Position numbers and translations under genes: made by a program. The notes beneath the pieces were generated by a model that was not told where the DNA came from, did no database searches, and was given only the letters and a program-made list of their open reading frames with translations. From Medicago truncatula (taxonomy: Eukaryota > Streptophyta > Magnoliopsida > Fabales > Fabaceae): a stretch of DNA of 64,000 bases. Location of the stretch: positions 46,356,494-46,420,493 of the forward strand of contig NC_053045.1 in NCBI RefSeq assembly GCF_003473485.1, read 5' to 3'. Shown piece by piece: positions 1 through 10,682 of this stretch. Each line of letters begins with the position of its first letter. Position 1 is the first letter of the stretch.

Positions 1-281
1 GGGTTCTGATCCTTAAACAAGTTCTCAGGTTTGAGCCATAGTGATGGAAAAGAACGTGGTTGGGAAGGAAGACTCTCCTAAAGGTGGTCCAGCCATGTTC
101 CCCGAGGGAGATTGGTTATTGGCAAAGTTTGTTGATACTTCACACCAATAACATAATTAGCAAAAAGAAGTCAATAATTTGTATTGTTGAAATGTTAATG
201 ACTATTGAGTACTGAGTCGTGAGATGCCTGTTTTTGTAGACATAGTTTCTCATAGTAATTTTTGTGTATGTTCCTTTGTAG
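1..281. other. intron or upstream DNA, possible SINE-like fragment at 15-165
   Basis: No open frame here joins to the exon at 282. Around 25-40 there is a stretch resembling a Pol III B box (AGGTTTGAGCC), followed by text that looks like the body of a tRNA-derived SINE. That reading is weak. The segment is probably intron of the TOM1-like gene whose upstream exons lie outside the window. Confidence 0.25.
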
Positions 282-1538
282 GAATCCTATTATGCTTGAA
301 GATGAGCAAAGTGAGAGCTGAGAAACCTTCGTCTGAAATGGGAAAGGTACGAAATTTCTGTTTCCTCTGGTGTGCATAATATTTTTATAGATTATTGAAA
401 GCATTCCATTTTATCAGGTTGCAGGTTTAACAATAGTCTCTGTACTATGCTTCACGTCAAGTTCCTGCATAGAACTTTTTACGGACATTCCTGTATGTAT
501 AAGTTAAATGTTTGCAAGAGTTTTTTATCCTTGATAAAAGTGCTAAAATTTCCTCAACTAGCCTTCACGCTATTATTTTATTATTGCAGATGATGTTTCA
601 CTGGCATCAGCAGCGTATGAATGATGTATATGCCTCTCTTCTGCTGATTTTGTATTTTTTTGTGGGTATGTGCTGTTATAAGATAGTTATCGCCTCATAC
701 TTGTTGATGGAATCTTTTATTCTTTCCTTTTACGAAAGTAATGACAGTCTTTGAAAACATTGTACCTGGCCTGCTGCCTATAATACTTTGTTTATGTTTT
801 CCATTCAATTATAGATTGATTGCTTTTTGAAATGGTTTCTTCTCCTTTAATTCTGAACCTGACGCTGTTTCCAGGTTCATCAATACCTTCAGCAGTAGTG
901 CTGTGGGTAATGAGAGAATTACCGCCAGCAGAAGCTGCTGATGTAGTAGAGGAATCAAGTACAATCGCTTTTGTTGCTAATAGTTCAGTTGCTGCTCATC
1001 ATCCTCGGAGCTGGACTACAGCTACAAGCATGCAAAATCAGGTCCCTATAGTACACATCTTGTCTTTGGTTAAATTATCTTTGCAGTATTCAGTTGATTC
1101 TGAAATATTTTTCCTTATCTTGTCCTTCATCAGTAGAAAAATAATTTTTTACATGGATTGCTCTTGACGGTTGAGGCTTTAAGATTCAAATTCATATTGT
1201 TTCTGACGAGTGTCATCACACAAGTCACAAGGTGAAGTTGAATGTCGATCGAGCATATACAGAAATAGTACATATATGCAGAATATTATGTTGTCAATAA
1301 TTTTCTTAAAATAACTTTGTTTAGTGAACTGGCTAGCACGGTACATTTTTTATTGTGTATTAGTTTCCTTCATCTTACAATAGTTATGCTTTTGTCCTGC
1401 CTCAATAGTTTTTAATCATGGATTTATTTTCTTTTGTATTTTGTTGTCATGTTTTGTGGTTTTGTTGCACATTAACCTAATTGTATAGTGACATAACTGC
1501 TGTCATTTTTGCAGACGTCAAGAGCTAGTCCTATATAA
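282..1538 (+). CDS. TOM1/THH1-like multi-pass membrane protein, C-terminal exons (5' partial)
   Basis: Five exons join cleanly at GT-AG borders: 282-346, 418-492, 590-665, 875-1041 and 1515-1538. The peptide runs through ILLCLKMSKVRAEKP, a hydrophobic stretch, WHQQRMNDVYASLLLILYFF, IPSAVVLWVMRELPP, EESSTIAFV, and ends TSRASPI. The motif VLWVMRELPP near a C-terminal membrane span is characteristic of the plant TOM1/TOM3/THH1 (DUF1084) seven-helix family, whose best-known members support tobamovirus RNA replication on the tonoplast. I recall the Arabidopsis relative as At3g59090, but that name is from memory. The N-terminal exons lie left of the window. The 3' UTR probably runs to about 1900. 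No break is visible in the part present. The family assignment is inference from short motifs. Confidence 0.6.
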
Positions 1539-1899
1539 TCTTTCCATGTAAATCTTCTTGTTCCGCTGGAATTTGGGCACAGCATATTGGAGTTTCTTCG
1601 GAACATGTTGAACCTTAGAGCAAAGATGAGAGAAAATGATGATGGTGGATGCAAGTACTAAAAGGCCTTGTGATTTCCAATCCTAATGTACTTGCTTTTT
1701 AAATCTAACTAACTGTATATAGCAGCGATTTGATATATGAAATTTCTTTTCGTGCTATACAAGTTTTGGGATGCAATGTTGGTTTGGAATCTCTCGGTTC
1801 AAATAACACTTGCCTGATGTGAATATAAATGTTGCCAAGCGAGCATGTTATTCCAACCTGCTTGTAAACTGAATCAATATCACAGTTTTGACAAGGATC

Positions 1900-3000
1900 T
1901 TTTTACTAGCTTCTACCCTTATGGTAATGGTATGACTTGCTTTATATTTAAAAAATAAATAAAAATCAAATCGAAAACATCTCAAACCAAGGGTCTTTTT
2001 ATATTAGATTTTTTAAAAAAATACATCCGATAATATAGAGATATTTTTTAGAGATTTTAAGAAGTATGAACTATTTTGTTTGTTTACCATGGTAACATTA
2101 ATTTTTTGAAAGGTATACATACTTATTGATTTCCAATCAAATGTGTTCAAAACATGTTCTCATTTTGAGCGGTTTTTATATTATTATTTTTGTAGATTTT
2201 CATTTTTTTGAAGTCGTAAAAGAAGGGTTATACTTGGAAAGTTATACTTTTTCTAATAAAGATGTTTTGTTTAAAGAAACTGTACGAAATATACCCACAA
2301 ATCTTATATTTTACAACACGTTGTATAACAGGTCTATTCAATAAAATCTTTATATTCAACTTTTGGATTTGATAAATTCCATCGAACCTGCAGAATAAAC
2401 GTGAGAAAATGCAATTGGTGAAGCTGATAATTAGGTTATCAGTTGATAATTAGGTTATCAGTTTCATTGTCAATTATATCATGATTTAACTTTTAAGGGT
2501 TGATTCGTTTGTTTCCGGATGAAAGAAGAAAAAGGAAAAAAAGATACCGATTTTTTTGTGTGCATATTCCAGTGCACCAATGGTTATGTAACGAGATGAA
2601 ACTTGAAACACCGTGGGGCCTAAACCAGTATAAAGTTAGAAGTCACTGAAAAAAACAAAAGGTTCAATAGTGCGCCACTAAATGCAGTATTGGGAGCCAG
2701 TGGTACGAAAATGCACATTCAATGCATACACGACAGTGATCTGTGTTAATTGAAACAACTTTTGTACATTTCAATGAAGGTTGACCACAACAGTAATAAA
2801 GAAAATCTACACAACAGAGATTTGAGCGAGCTTTGTACATAAAGCATGCAAAATAAATCTGTCTTCTTTCTAGAAAATAACACTTACATGGCACTTGACT
2901 GCATCATGCAAATACGGATCCAAGGTACAAGAAGTACCGGAAAAAAACATGTATGAAACCACATGGGAGAAATTATCAGTCCAATAAATTGATAGTACAT
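1900..3000. other. AT-rich intergenic DNA between convergent genes
   Basis: Contains the 3' ends of the flanking convergent genes and no supported coding frame. A small tandem duplication of an 18-20 bp unit (TTGATAATTAGGTTATCAG) lies at 2425-2462. The 3' UTR of the bHLH gene probably reaches to about 2700. Confidence 0.5.
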
Positions 3001-3296
3001 TACATACATGGCATAGCAACATGCATAATAGACATTATTTTCAGAAAGAGCCTTCAGTCAATCCCCACAATTCATACAGAAAGTAAATAAACAAGCATAA
3101 GTAAAAAATCACTAGCTAGAAGTACAATTATTTCAGAATTCTCTTACATGACCAGAATAAGTAAAATGTCAGTCATTATTAATTTGCAAGGCATCTTCCC
3201 TCCAACGGTTACGAGGAAGGTGCGCAGGGCCGGAAAGTAGTCGGCAACGATAGAGTTCCAACTGCAGCAGCAACATATATGTATCGTCCGACATTT

Positions 3297-4085
3297 TCAC
3301 GGTCCAACTCCGAATTGCTCGACTTCAACCTTGAGAGACTTGAGGTATTTTACAGCTTCGTCCAAAACGGTAACGGTATCCATTTGGTTGCCTCCACCAG
3401 GCACGATATTTCTCAATATTTTCACCATCCTCTTCATCTCTAGGTGTTGTTTCTTTTCACTGATGCAGTAACCCTTTGTCCCTGACGAGTTATGTGCGGA
3501 TGATAACAACCTCTTCTTCCTTGATTTCGTGCAGTAACTGGAGCAAGTATCAGACGTACTATCATCTTTTTCATGAGTCCTTGCAGTGCTGACTTCTTCT
3601 TCATCATAGTCTTCTAGTTCATCCGAGTCTAGGCTCAACAATGCATCAATGTCCTTAGAGTCCTCTACAAAAGAAGATGACAATTCCGTTTCCATTTGAT
3701 TAATTTTATCCTTCTCGAAATCTTGATTGCAAGTAGCATGACTGTTGAAGCCAGGACTGTTAAACTTGTAGGTCGTTGCAGGATGGAACAAAATCCGGTT
3801 TTGTTGATCTGTTTGATCAAAGACGATGAAATTCTTAGGGCAAACCTCAGAGGGCTGCAAGTTAAACCTTTCAAAGGGTGTTATCTGCCTCGCACTTGGA
3901 GGTAAAACTGCATCAAAGGTAGAAGCATGTGAAAGATTCATATAAGTACCAAAGGCAGAACCATGTGGAGCATTCATGTAAGTACCGAAAGCAGAAGCAT
4001 GTGGAGCATTCATACAAGTACCAATGGCTTCATCTGCCAGAGGATGTACTGCCTTTCCTGAGAGAAAATACTCGTGAGTCTGCAT
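3297..4085 (-). CDS. BHLH144: bHLH144/SAC51-like atypical bHLH transcription regulator
   Basis: One uninterrupted frame of 262 residues when started at the ATG at 4085 (MQTHEYF); an in-frame ATG at 4124 would add 13 residues. I prefer 4085 because relatives begin MQ. Visible parts: a triplicated 12-13 residue unit (MNAPHASAFGTY, MNAPHGSAFGTY, MNLSHASTF) at about residues 24-60; the family block PSEVCPKNFIVFDQTDQQ; an acidic block DSDELEDYDEEE; and a C-terminal helix-loop-helix (EMKRMVKILRNIVPGG, then TVLDEAVKYLKSLKVEVEQ). The basic region lacks the His-Glu-Arg set used for E-box contact, as in SAC51/SACL proteins. In Arabidopsis, SAC51 and its relatives mediate the thermospermine response that restrains xylem differentiation, and their translation is controlled by leader uORFs. 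The conserved uORF is present here (separate entry), which strongly supports the assignment. Nuclear role inferred from the family. Confidence 0.85.
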   Translation of the reverse strand: MQTHEYFLSGKAVHPLADEAIGTCMNAPHASAFGTYMNAPHGSAFGTYMNLSHASTFDAVLPPSARQITPFERFNLQPSEVCPKNFIVFDQTDQQNRILFHPATTYKFNSPGFNSHATCNQDFEKDKINQMETELSSSFVEDSKDIDALLSLDSDELEDYDEEEVSTARTHEKDDSTSDTCSSYCTKSRKKRLLSSAHNSSGTKGYCISEKKQHLEMKRMVKILRNIVPGGGNQMDTVTVLDEAVKYLKSLKVEVEQFGVGP

Positions 4086-4354
4086 TAAATATCTGGTCAC
4101 TCTCACTAAACTAAGCGCAAGCAATGCTGATTTGGCCTATGCAACTGGAAATTATTTTGTACTAGAGCTGGATGGATGCTCCTACAGGGATGTAACAACT
4201 AAACAGCAGGTACTAAGCTAATTCCAATTCCATCTAACAAATAATGGCAACTTTTACAAATTAAAATTTCGTCTTTTCCAACAGCCTTCTAATGAAGAAT
4301 TTCAATACAAGGCAATCTCTCCCCAAACCCAAATCAATGTTACTTGAAGCTAGA

Positions 4355-4937
4355 CTACGTAACAGGCTTAAGCAACTGACGAAAATATTCAGCCTGCATA
4401 AGAAAACAAAGTGGTAAATAATGTAGCAGTAATAGAACAAGAAAAATGCAAAAACTATTTCACAACTAATAGAGACAATTAGTAAATTTAGAGATGTTGA
4501 TGTTCAATACTACAATTCTATACCGTGCCATTCATAAAGTGTGTATGTTCAAAAAGTTACCGGTAACCTTCAAAGCATGTTGCTTTAAAAAGCCATTAGC
4601 CATAACAATATAATGCAGCTCAATCTTCAATATTTTTTAGAAACTAAAATATAGATAGATCCACTTTTTGAGAATATTTTTAGAAACTGAGATATAGACA
4701 GATCCTCCTTTTGAGAATAATTTTATGTCATATGAACTAATAATTGTACAGATTCTAATATCTACCAGGCAAAATTGGAGGAATGATGCAAAATTCCATT
4801 TAATTTTCAAATTCCGTATCCAAAACCATGGCAATCCATAAAAGGGGAGAAATATTTACCTGGCAAACCAACATCAATTGACTGTATGCAATAACTCCAA
4901 CACTCATTTTAATGTACCCAACTTTGGCAATGAACAT
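4355..4937 (-). promoter_or_regulatory. conserved SAC51-family upstream ORF, spliced
   Basis: In the leader of the bHLH144-like gene, two minus-strand segments join at good splice sites: 4937-4860 (26 codons, ending VCQ, donor GTAAATATT) and 4393-4355 (12 codons plus TAG, acceptor TTATGCAG). The joined peptide is about 38 residues and ends CQAEYFRQLLKPVT, the C-terminus I know from the Arabidopsis SAC51 uORF. The intron (4394-4859) falls between CQ and AEYF. In Arabidopsis this uORF represses translation of the main ORF and thermospermine relieves the block. The uORF start is uncertain: ATG at 4937 or the in-frame ATG ten codons later. The uORF stop lies about 270 bases before the main ATG. 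Confidence 0.85.
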
Positions 4938-6150
4938 TCTCAACCTTAACAGCAGTTTTGATAATGAAAAATAAAAAACACTGATTAGAGGATTTCCTCT
5001 ACAGCCTAATCACCTGCAGCAGCAAGACAGGATAAAATGATCATCAAATCAGAAGAAATAAGAATCAATGTACAACATGAAATAGTAAAACATGATACGA
5101 ACATACGATATTCAAAATAAAGTATGAAACTAAGGAAGCTGTAGTCGGTGTATTGTTTCTATCTACGGCACTTATGTCATGAGCTATATGACATTCCCAA
5201 TCAAGCCAAAACAATACTTCATAACTTCTACTTTCCACGGCAAGTAGTAGAAAAAGTTGTAAATATGATTCTATAAACTATAGCAGCAGGTCAAGAGAAC
5301 AAAATATTTTACCTCAGCTAATTAAATTACAGAATCACGCGAAAAAACACCACCAAGCAAACACAATTACTCTTGAAAAGGGAAAACCACGGCATCTTGA
5401 TTTATCTCAATTCCAGAATATCTTTAATGACAAACCCAAAACTCTGACCTGAAAGTGTCAAAATTAAGATTCTATTAAATGCAAAATCAACTATAAATAA
5501 CAGAAAACTAATAGAAGTAAAAGACCACCTCACTCCAATCTAGCTCTAAAATCATAACCAAATCCAAAACAAATAAATGAAGTGACAAAACATAAAAGAA
5601 CAGTTATTATACGAGTTCGAAATTAATAAAGCATTTACATACCTAACATATAAAAATCCTAAACCTAATCTCAAGAACAGAATCCAATATTCAACTTTCA
5701 TACCCATTAACTTAAATGAATTTTTACAGTCAAATATAGCATAAAGTTCCAAACTTAACATCAAAACCATACACAGTACCAAATCAATTAATGAATTCAA
5801 AAATAGAAATAAAAAAAATAGTAATCAGCGAAAAAAAACTCAATATACGTATAAATCTATGTTGTTGAACCATAAATAGAAACTTTTTAACTGAAATCAA
5901 ACAAAACCCAAAAAAAAATTGAATTTCAAAAATCAAAATTGATGGATTTAAAGGAGTGAAATTGGAGAGAAAAGCAAGACCTAGGATTAGTGAGGAAGAG
6001 GAAAAGGGTGTGAAAGGAAATTGAAGATGGATCAGAGAAGAAGGGTTTGAGTGTTGAGATGAAAATGTTAAGAAGATGAAATTTTTGCGGAGAAGAGTTT
6101 TGAGATTGGGAGCATTTTCAAGATATGAAGGCGTGATGGGATGGGTCAAA
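4938..6150 (-). promoter_or_regulatory. distal leader and promoter of the bHLH144-like gene
   Basis: Long AT-rich region upstream of the conserved uORF. It holds several other short ATG-started frames on the minus strand (for example 6149-5784) with no recognisable product. Long uORF-rich leaders are usual for SAC51-type genes. The transcription start is probably near 6000-6150, just inside a CT-rich stretch. This is inference; no TATA box was fixed. Confidence 0.4.
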
Positions 6151-6966
6151 CATGGATGATCTCAGCCGTTGGATTAGATCGACATTGTTCTTGGAAATGC
6201 ACTTCCGTTTATCGCGGGTATGATAGTGACCGTTCGATTAGAGCACGCGTGAAGAGGGATGGGTACCCGTGAGGTTGACAAATGCTCGATTAAAATAAGG
6301 AAAATGTTAACAATTGCTCTAAGGGCGTTGTTTAAACATCTAATTATAACAAATTTTGCATTGAAAATTGTACGATATTAACTTTAATAAGTGTTTGACT
6401 TATATTCTCAATACATAATTTCAAATTGCAAACACATATGCTATGTGCATACAAGTAGGTAGTGTTAAATACGGTCTTTTTTTATAGCTTCTATCTGACA
6501 CTCGCTTTTTAATTGGTTGAAGTAAATGTGAATGTATTACTTCTAACCACGCCTTATCAAAGATAGAAGAGAATTGCTATTGCATAATGTCTGTCACAAG
6601 TAAAATATGTTTTTGCTCCCTAGGAATTTGAAACTAGCTGCAGTTAACTGTCGAGGAAAACCTCGGTAATTAACTGCCGAGGAAAACAATTATGCAGTCA
6701 GTGGGTTCTGCATAATTCTAAAGCATTTCCAAGCCATTTTTCGGTCAGTTTTTACCTGTAATTAAACCAGAGCATTTTCAAAGGCAATATAAATCATACA
6801 ACATTGAAACTCGGTCATAAACAAGAAAAATATAATATCTTTTACAATTGTCCATAATTAAATTAAACCGACATTTGATTCAAATTACACAAAAGTTTGA
6901 AATTCATCAAAATGTTACAAAGTGTCCATAATTAAACAACTCATTACACATGATTATATTAAATCC

Positions 6967-7311
6967 CTACTTACATTCATCACAATTGCATATGCAACAA
7001 ACATACATATATAATATATTATTTTCCACCATATTCTGAAACATAAATCCAACGTCGCTATCGTCTTTAATAAGCCAAGGCATATAGCTTGCCGTTTTCC
7101 ATGCGCATTCATCTCTATCTTCTCCTAGGTATATGCATGACATTTGACCAAACAAGTGACGTGTATATTGATTTTCATCAAGATGCTCAAAATAAGTGTT
7201 AAGTTGTGCCTTCAAATCATCAAGAGAGTCTGTCGGCGTTATCATAACCTTAATTGTCTTTTTAAAAGCGGAGTACCTAACACGGCCTTCAATTTTTGCA
7301 ACCTCATACAT
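6967..7311 (-). CDS. small accessory frame of the MULE, unknown function
   Basis: A 114-residue frame downstream of the OTU region and inside the inverted repeats. It opens MYEVAKIEGRVRYSAFKKTIKV and contains LKAQLNTYFEHLDENQYTR, then YLGEDRDECAWKTASYMPWL and DDSDVGFMFQNM. The SDVGFMFQ region is reminiscent of the PB1-like or polyprotein-like N-terminal pieces seen in some plant MULE proteins, but I cannot assign it. It is intact as an open frame while its neighbours are broken, which may be chance. The start context was not tested. Confidence 0.35.
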   Translation of the reverse strand: MYEVAKIEGRVRYSAFKKTIKVMITPTDSLDDLKAQLNTYFEHLDENQYTRHLFGQMSCIYLGEDRDECAWKTASYMPWLIKDDSDVGFMFQNMVENNILYMYVCCICNCDECK

Positions 7312-7587
7312 GTTTCACTTGACAAAAGCTTTAAGAAAAGAATCATAGATCAGAACAAAATTAAATGAAATGTAATAACGAATAAATCAAATGCGTAAAC
7401 ATTAATAACAAATAAATAAGTATTGCATTAGTTTCACCACATAAAAGTTATATTATCATATATATCAATATAAATTACATAATGTTAATTATATATTGGC
7501 CACAAAAAATTGGCGTTACAATTTCGACCCCAAAATATACTTCGGTGTAATTTCTACAAAAAAAAAAGACTAACAACGACAAAAAAA

Positions 7588-8496
7588 TCACTCATCAAAG
7601 ACCAAGTGATTGGGGAAGATCAAGTGAATTAGAATCTTCCTCATCTTTCGCAATAACTTCAAATTGTTGCTTTTTTTTTTTGGAGTGTCCAACAAAATAG
7701 GCGTCGCTTTGTTTGACTCCTTTTGTGGTTTCGGCAGTTTGTTTTCACTTTCAATAGCCATGAGCTTTCGGAACAACTCATGTTGATCCAAATACTCATC
7801 TTCCCAAGTCACTGCATCTTCTTTCTTGTGATTGTGCCACTCTGTAGATGATGGAGATAGTGGACAACCATTTTTCAAATAAATAAGCACGAAATGATTC
7901 GGAATTGCCCCAGGGCACAAGATGGGAGTTTTTTGCTTACCCAGCGGTGGTGGCCCTCTTATTGGGAAAAAAAATTCCGAGTTTCCAACTTCAAGATTTG
8001 TCAACACGATCACACACCTTTTGTAATAATTAGCAACAATGTGTCCCATGTCCGGAAAAGTCAACCACTCAACAACAAGATGTGCACAACTTTTTGTATT
8101 TGCGGGAGGATGTAAGTCATTTAAAATGTAGTTATAACGATCCTCACCCGCAAATACTTCAACATAATCATCTCTATGATCTTTCAACTCTTGAATAAGA
8201 AGTGTACGAATCATGATATGATTTTATTCGGTCAAGCCCATGAACGCGGCTATAGCCCGGAATCCACAATGTCCATCGCCAATAACATCCACCATTTTTT
8301 CAATAAATGGAAGCATGTAGCGTGACATATAATCAATAGGCCTCATAACCAGGATAGTCTTAGGCTTTGGATACCGAAAAGGTGGTGAAAGTGGGTTAAG
8401 TGATGTTTTACCAAGACGAACATCTTTTTTTTCTTTTATATGATGATGTTGTTGGTGATGGTGACGGTTGACTATCCGGATTTTGGGAATCAACAA
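7588..8496 (-). pseudogene. OTU-type cysteine protease domain of the MULE (broken)
   Basis: Frames 8496-8224 and 8214-7588 together give an OTU-like deubiquitinase domain. The catalytic motif GDGHCGFRAIAAFMG contains the expected Asp-Gly-x-Cys. The partner His motif is seen in NHFVLIYLKNGCPLSP. Between them lie VEWLTFPDMGHIVANYYKRCVIVL and FFPIRGPPP, which match the plant OTU domains found fused behind FAR1/MULE transposases. An in-frame stop (MGLTE, then stop, 8224-8226) splits the two parts. The linker from the transposase (8751-8497) is also interrupted. The catalytic Cys and His are both retained, so decay hit the frame and not the active site. Function in the element is unknown; a protease fused to a transposase is a known but little-understood plant MULE architecture. 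Confidence 0.75.
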
Positions 8497-8811
8497 CCTC
8501 CCACGAAGAAGGGATCCGACTAGTCATGTAATTTTTCCTTTAGACCTTGCAATGTCCACTTTTTTCTTAGCTCCCTTGGTTGGTACTTTTCGTGGTGGTG
8601 GAGACATCATGGTGGTTTCAGAAAATGTCAACTGCCGCAAACCCTCTTTGACTTCAAGCTTCATTTGGAAAAGGAGTTTCTTAATATGTTCTACAATAGC
8701 CTTCAACTCAACCTTGACACAAAAACCAACTTCGTTACTTTCTTCGCCCATACGTAACCTATGTCAATGGTGGAGTAACTCATCCAATAAAATTGGCTTC
8801 TCTTCAAGGAG

Positions 8812-10490
8812 TTATGCACATGGTAGCCCGTAAGATGTCCTTTGAACAATGTTATTTTCTATGCACAATGTTTCCCTACAACGTGTCTCTTCCAAAGCAC
8901 TGTTGTCCAAAGCATATCTAGACACATGACCACCTAAGTCGGAGTACAAAATGACATCTTTGAATCTATGCTCCAACACGGTAACGCTCTGACCAAAGGT
9001 TGTTTGTATCGCAGTGAACTGAAGCAACAACATGTCATGTATTTTCTCCCAAAAAGTACCCAAATCACCCACACTATTGTCCAAATATTTCTTCAATAAA
9101 GCATGAGCCGATTCGACCATGTTGCTGGTCCTGCAACCAAGATGCAACACATGGTCTGTCCATGCCCTCACTATTTTCTCCTTCACTTCATTCAAGGTGG
9201 TCATGGCATAATTTTTGAAAAGTGAGAAATCACTACATGAATTTTGGAACTCCACTGATGCATTTGCATATAACTCTTGAGTGGGCAATTCGACCATAGC
9301 TTTTCATGCCCTCATTATCTTCTTCACAACATCGCGAGGTTTCACCTCTTTCCCATCCCTTTTTCCCAAAGGATATTTAAAATCTAAGACGCACCTTTGT
9401 TTAACATTTGCTTGCACATGAAAATAACAATTCATTGTATAACTTTTGGGGAAAATATTTTCAACCGCTTTCATCAAAGACATATCCCTGTCGGTCACAA
9501 TCACCTTAGGCATATTCATTTTTGACGTAAGAAGTTTACGCAATATTTTTAAAACCCAAACAAAGTTTTCCTCTTTCTCATGTGTCACAAATCCAAACCC
9601 AACCGAATATGTCAAATCGGTCGAAGTGACTCCAACTACCTCAAACATTAGCATCTTGTACATGTTGGTTTTGTAGGTGGAGTCCATAACCAAAACCGTT
9701 GGAAAATTGTTAAACAACTTAACGAATGTTGGATGAGCCCAAAAGATATCTTCGATTGTAGTACTTTCACTTTGTGTTCTTGAGTAATAAGTATAGTTGT
9801 GCTCCTCCAACTTCGAGATTAGATATTGCAACGACTTCTTGTCACCTCTATTTGCCTTCCGTATTTGTTGACGTTCATTGTACACTTGCTTCACATTTGT
9901 CATGCAGTGTGGTCTTTTGTCCTTCAAATGTATCAAAATATTTTTTGGAAGCATCTTGCTCTTGGTCAAGTCACGTGCAATCTTCTTGTCGTCCTCCTTT
10001 AAGAATGGTTGTGAACTCCATTAAGAATGTTCAATCCCCATTCCTTTGTTTGCTTACTTTGATATCCACTAATCATGAACAAGCACCCACATTTTCTTGA
10101 GCCCGTTCTCGCATGCTTCGGTTTTTTTTTTTTTTCCGGCACTTTGTGAGCTTCACTCGTTTCACACACTAGGCGGAATATTGGATTGATCAAGCTTGAT
10201 CTTTGTGTAACAATTGTAAATCCCGCCTTATTTGCTTGACGACGTGCCCACTCAAGCAATTCTTCTTTATCTTTCGACTTAACGTCGTCTGAAAAAAACC
10301 TAGCCGTGTCAACTTCGTGGGCTTGAAGTGGGAGGACATCGGAGTCAACATATTTTGAAGCTCCATTAATGTTTGGTTTCGCTTCAACCTTAGGCGGTTT
10401 GACATCTCTGAAAAATTCGACAAAATTTGGTTTTGTCTCTCCTGGAACATCTTCTGCGTTCTCTACCATTACTATAATTAAACAACACAA
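8812..10490 (-). pseudogene. MULE transposase, FAR1-related (broken)
   Basis: Three consecutive frames make one transposase. Frame 10490-9999 holds the FAR1-type DNA-binding region (GFTIVTQRSS, SRKCGCLFMI, then WGLNILNGVHNHS). A one-base loss just after HNHS (near 9998) shifts into frame 9969-9304, which holds the MULE catalytic region (VLVMDSTYKTNMYKMLMFEVVG, VIVTDRDMSLMKAVENIFP, then CYFHVQANVKQR); the aspartates in MDSTYKT and TDRDMSL fit the DDE core. A tryptophan-to-stop change at 9304-9306 separates frame 9297-8812, which carries the SWIM-type end (RTSYGLPCA). There the frame stops again where relatives continue with His. Known relatives are plant FAR1/MULE transposases that move DNA by cut-and-paste. 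Neighbouring OTU sequence follows in the same transcriptional direction. Confidence 0.8.
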
Positions 10491-10599
10491 AAATATGAAT
10501 TAACAACTAACTAATGCATAAACATCAATGCCATAATGAATTAAAACCAAAAAAAAAAAAAAACAAAAGATTTTTTTTTTGAATTTCGTTGTGAAAATT

Positions 10600-10682
10600 T
10601 TTCACAAGTATTCCTCGGTACCTTACTACCGAGGTTTTCCTCGGCAGTACACTACCGATGTTTTCCTCGGCAGTAAGCTACA
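10600..10682. repeat. subterminal palindromic repeats of the MULE
   Basis: Repeated units of the form TACCGAGGTTTTCCTCGGCAGT stand in tandem here (three imperfect copies), with matching inverted units at 6645-6690 near the other end and further copies at 10955-11030. Each unit is itself a near-palindrome (CCGAGG and CCTCGG around TTTT). Such arrays are typical transposase-binding subterminal sites in DNA transposons. Confidence 0.6.

Noticed and set aside
1-165. Possible upstream exon of the TOM1-like gene
   Set aside because: All three plus-strand frames meet stops within the first 60 bases and no acceptor-donor pair gives an open exon.
8468-8833. Plus-strand frame of 121 residues across the MULE
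   Set aside because: It is the complement of the transposase-OTU linker and has no motif of its own.
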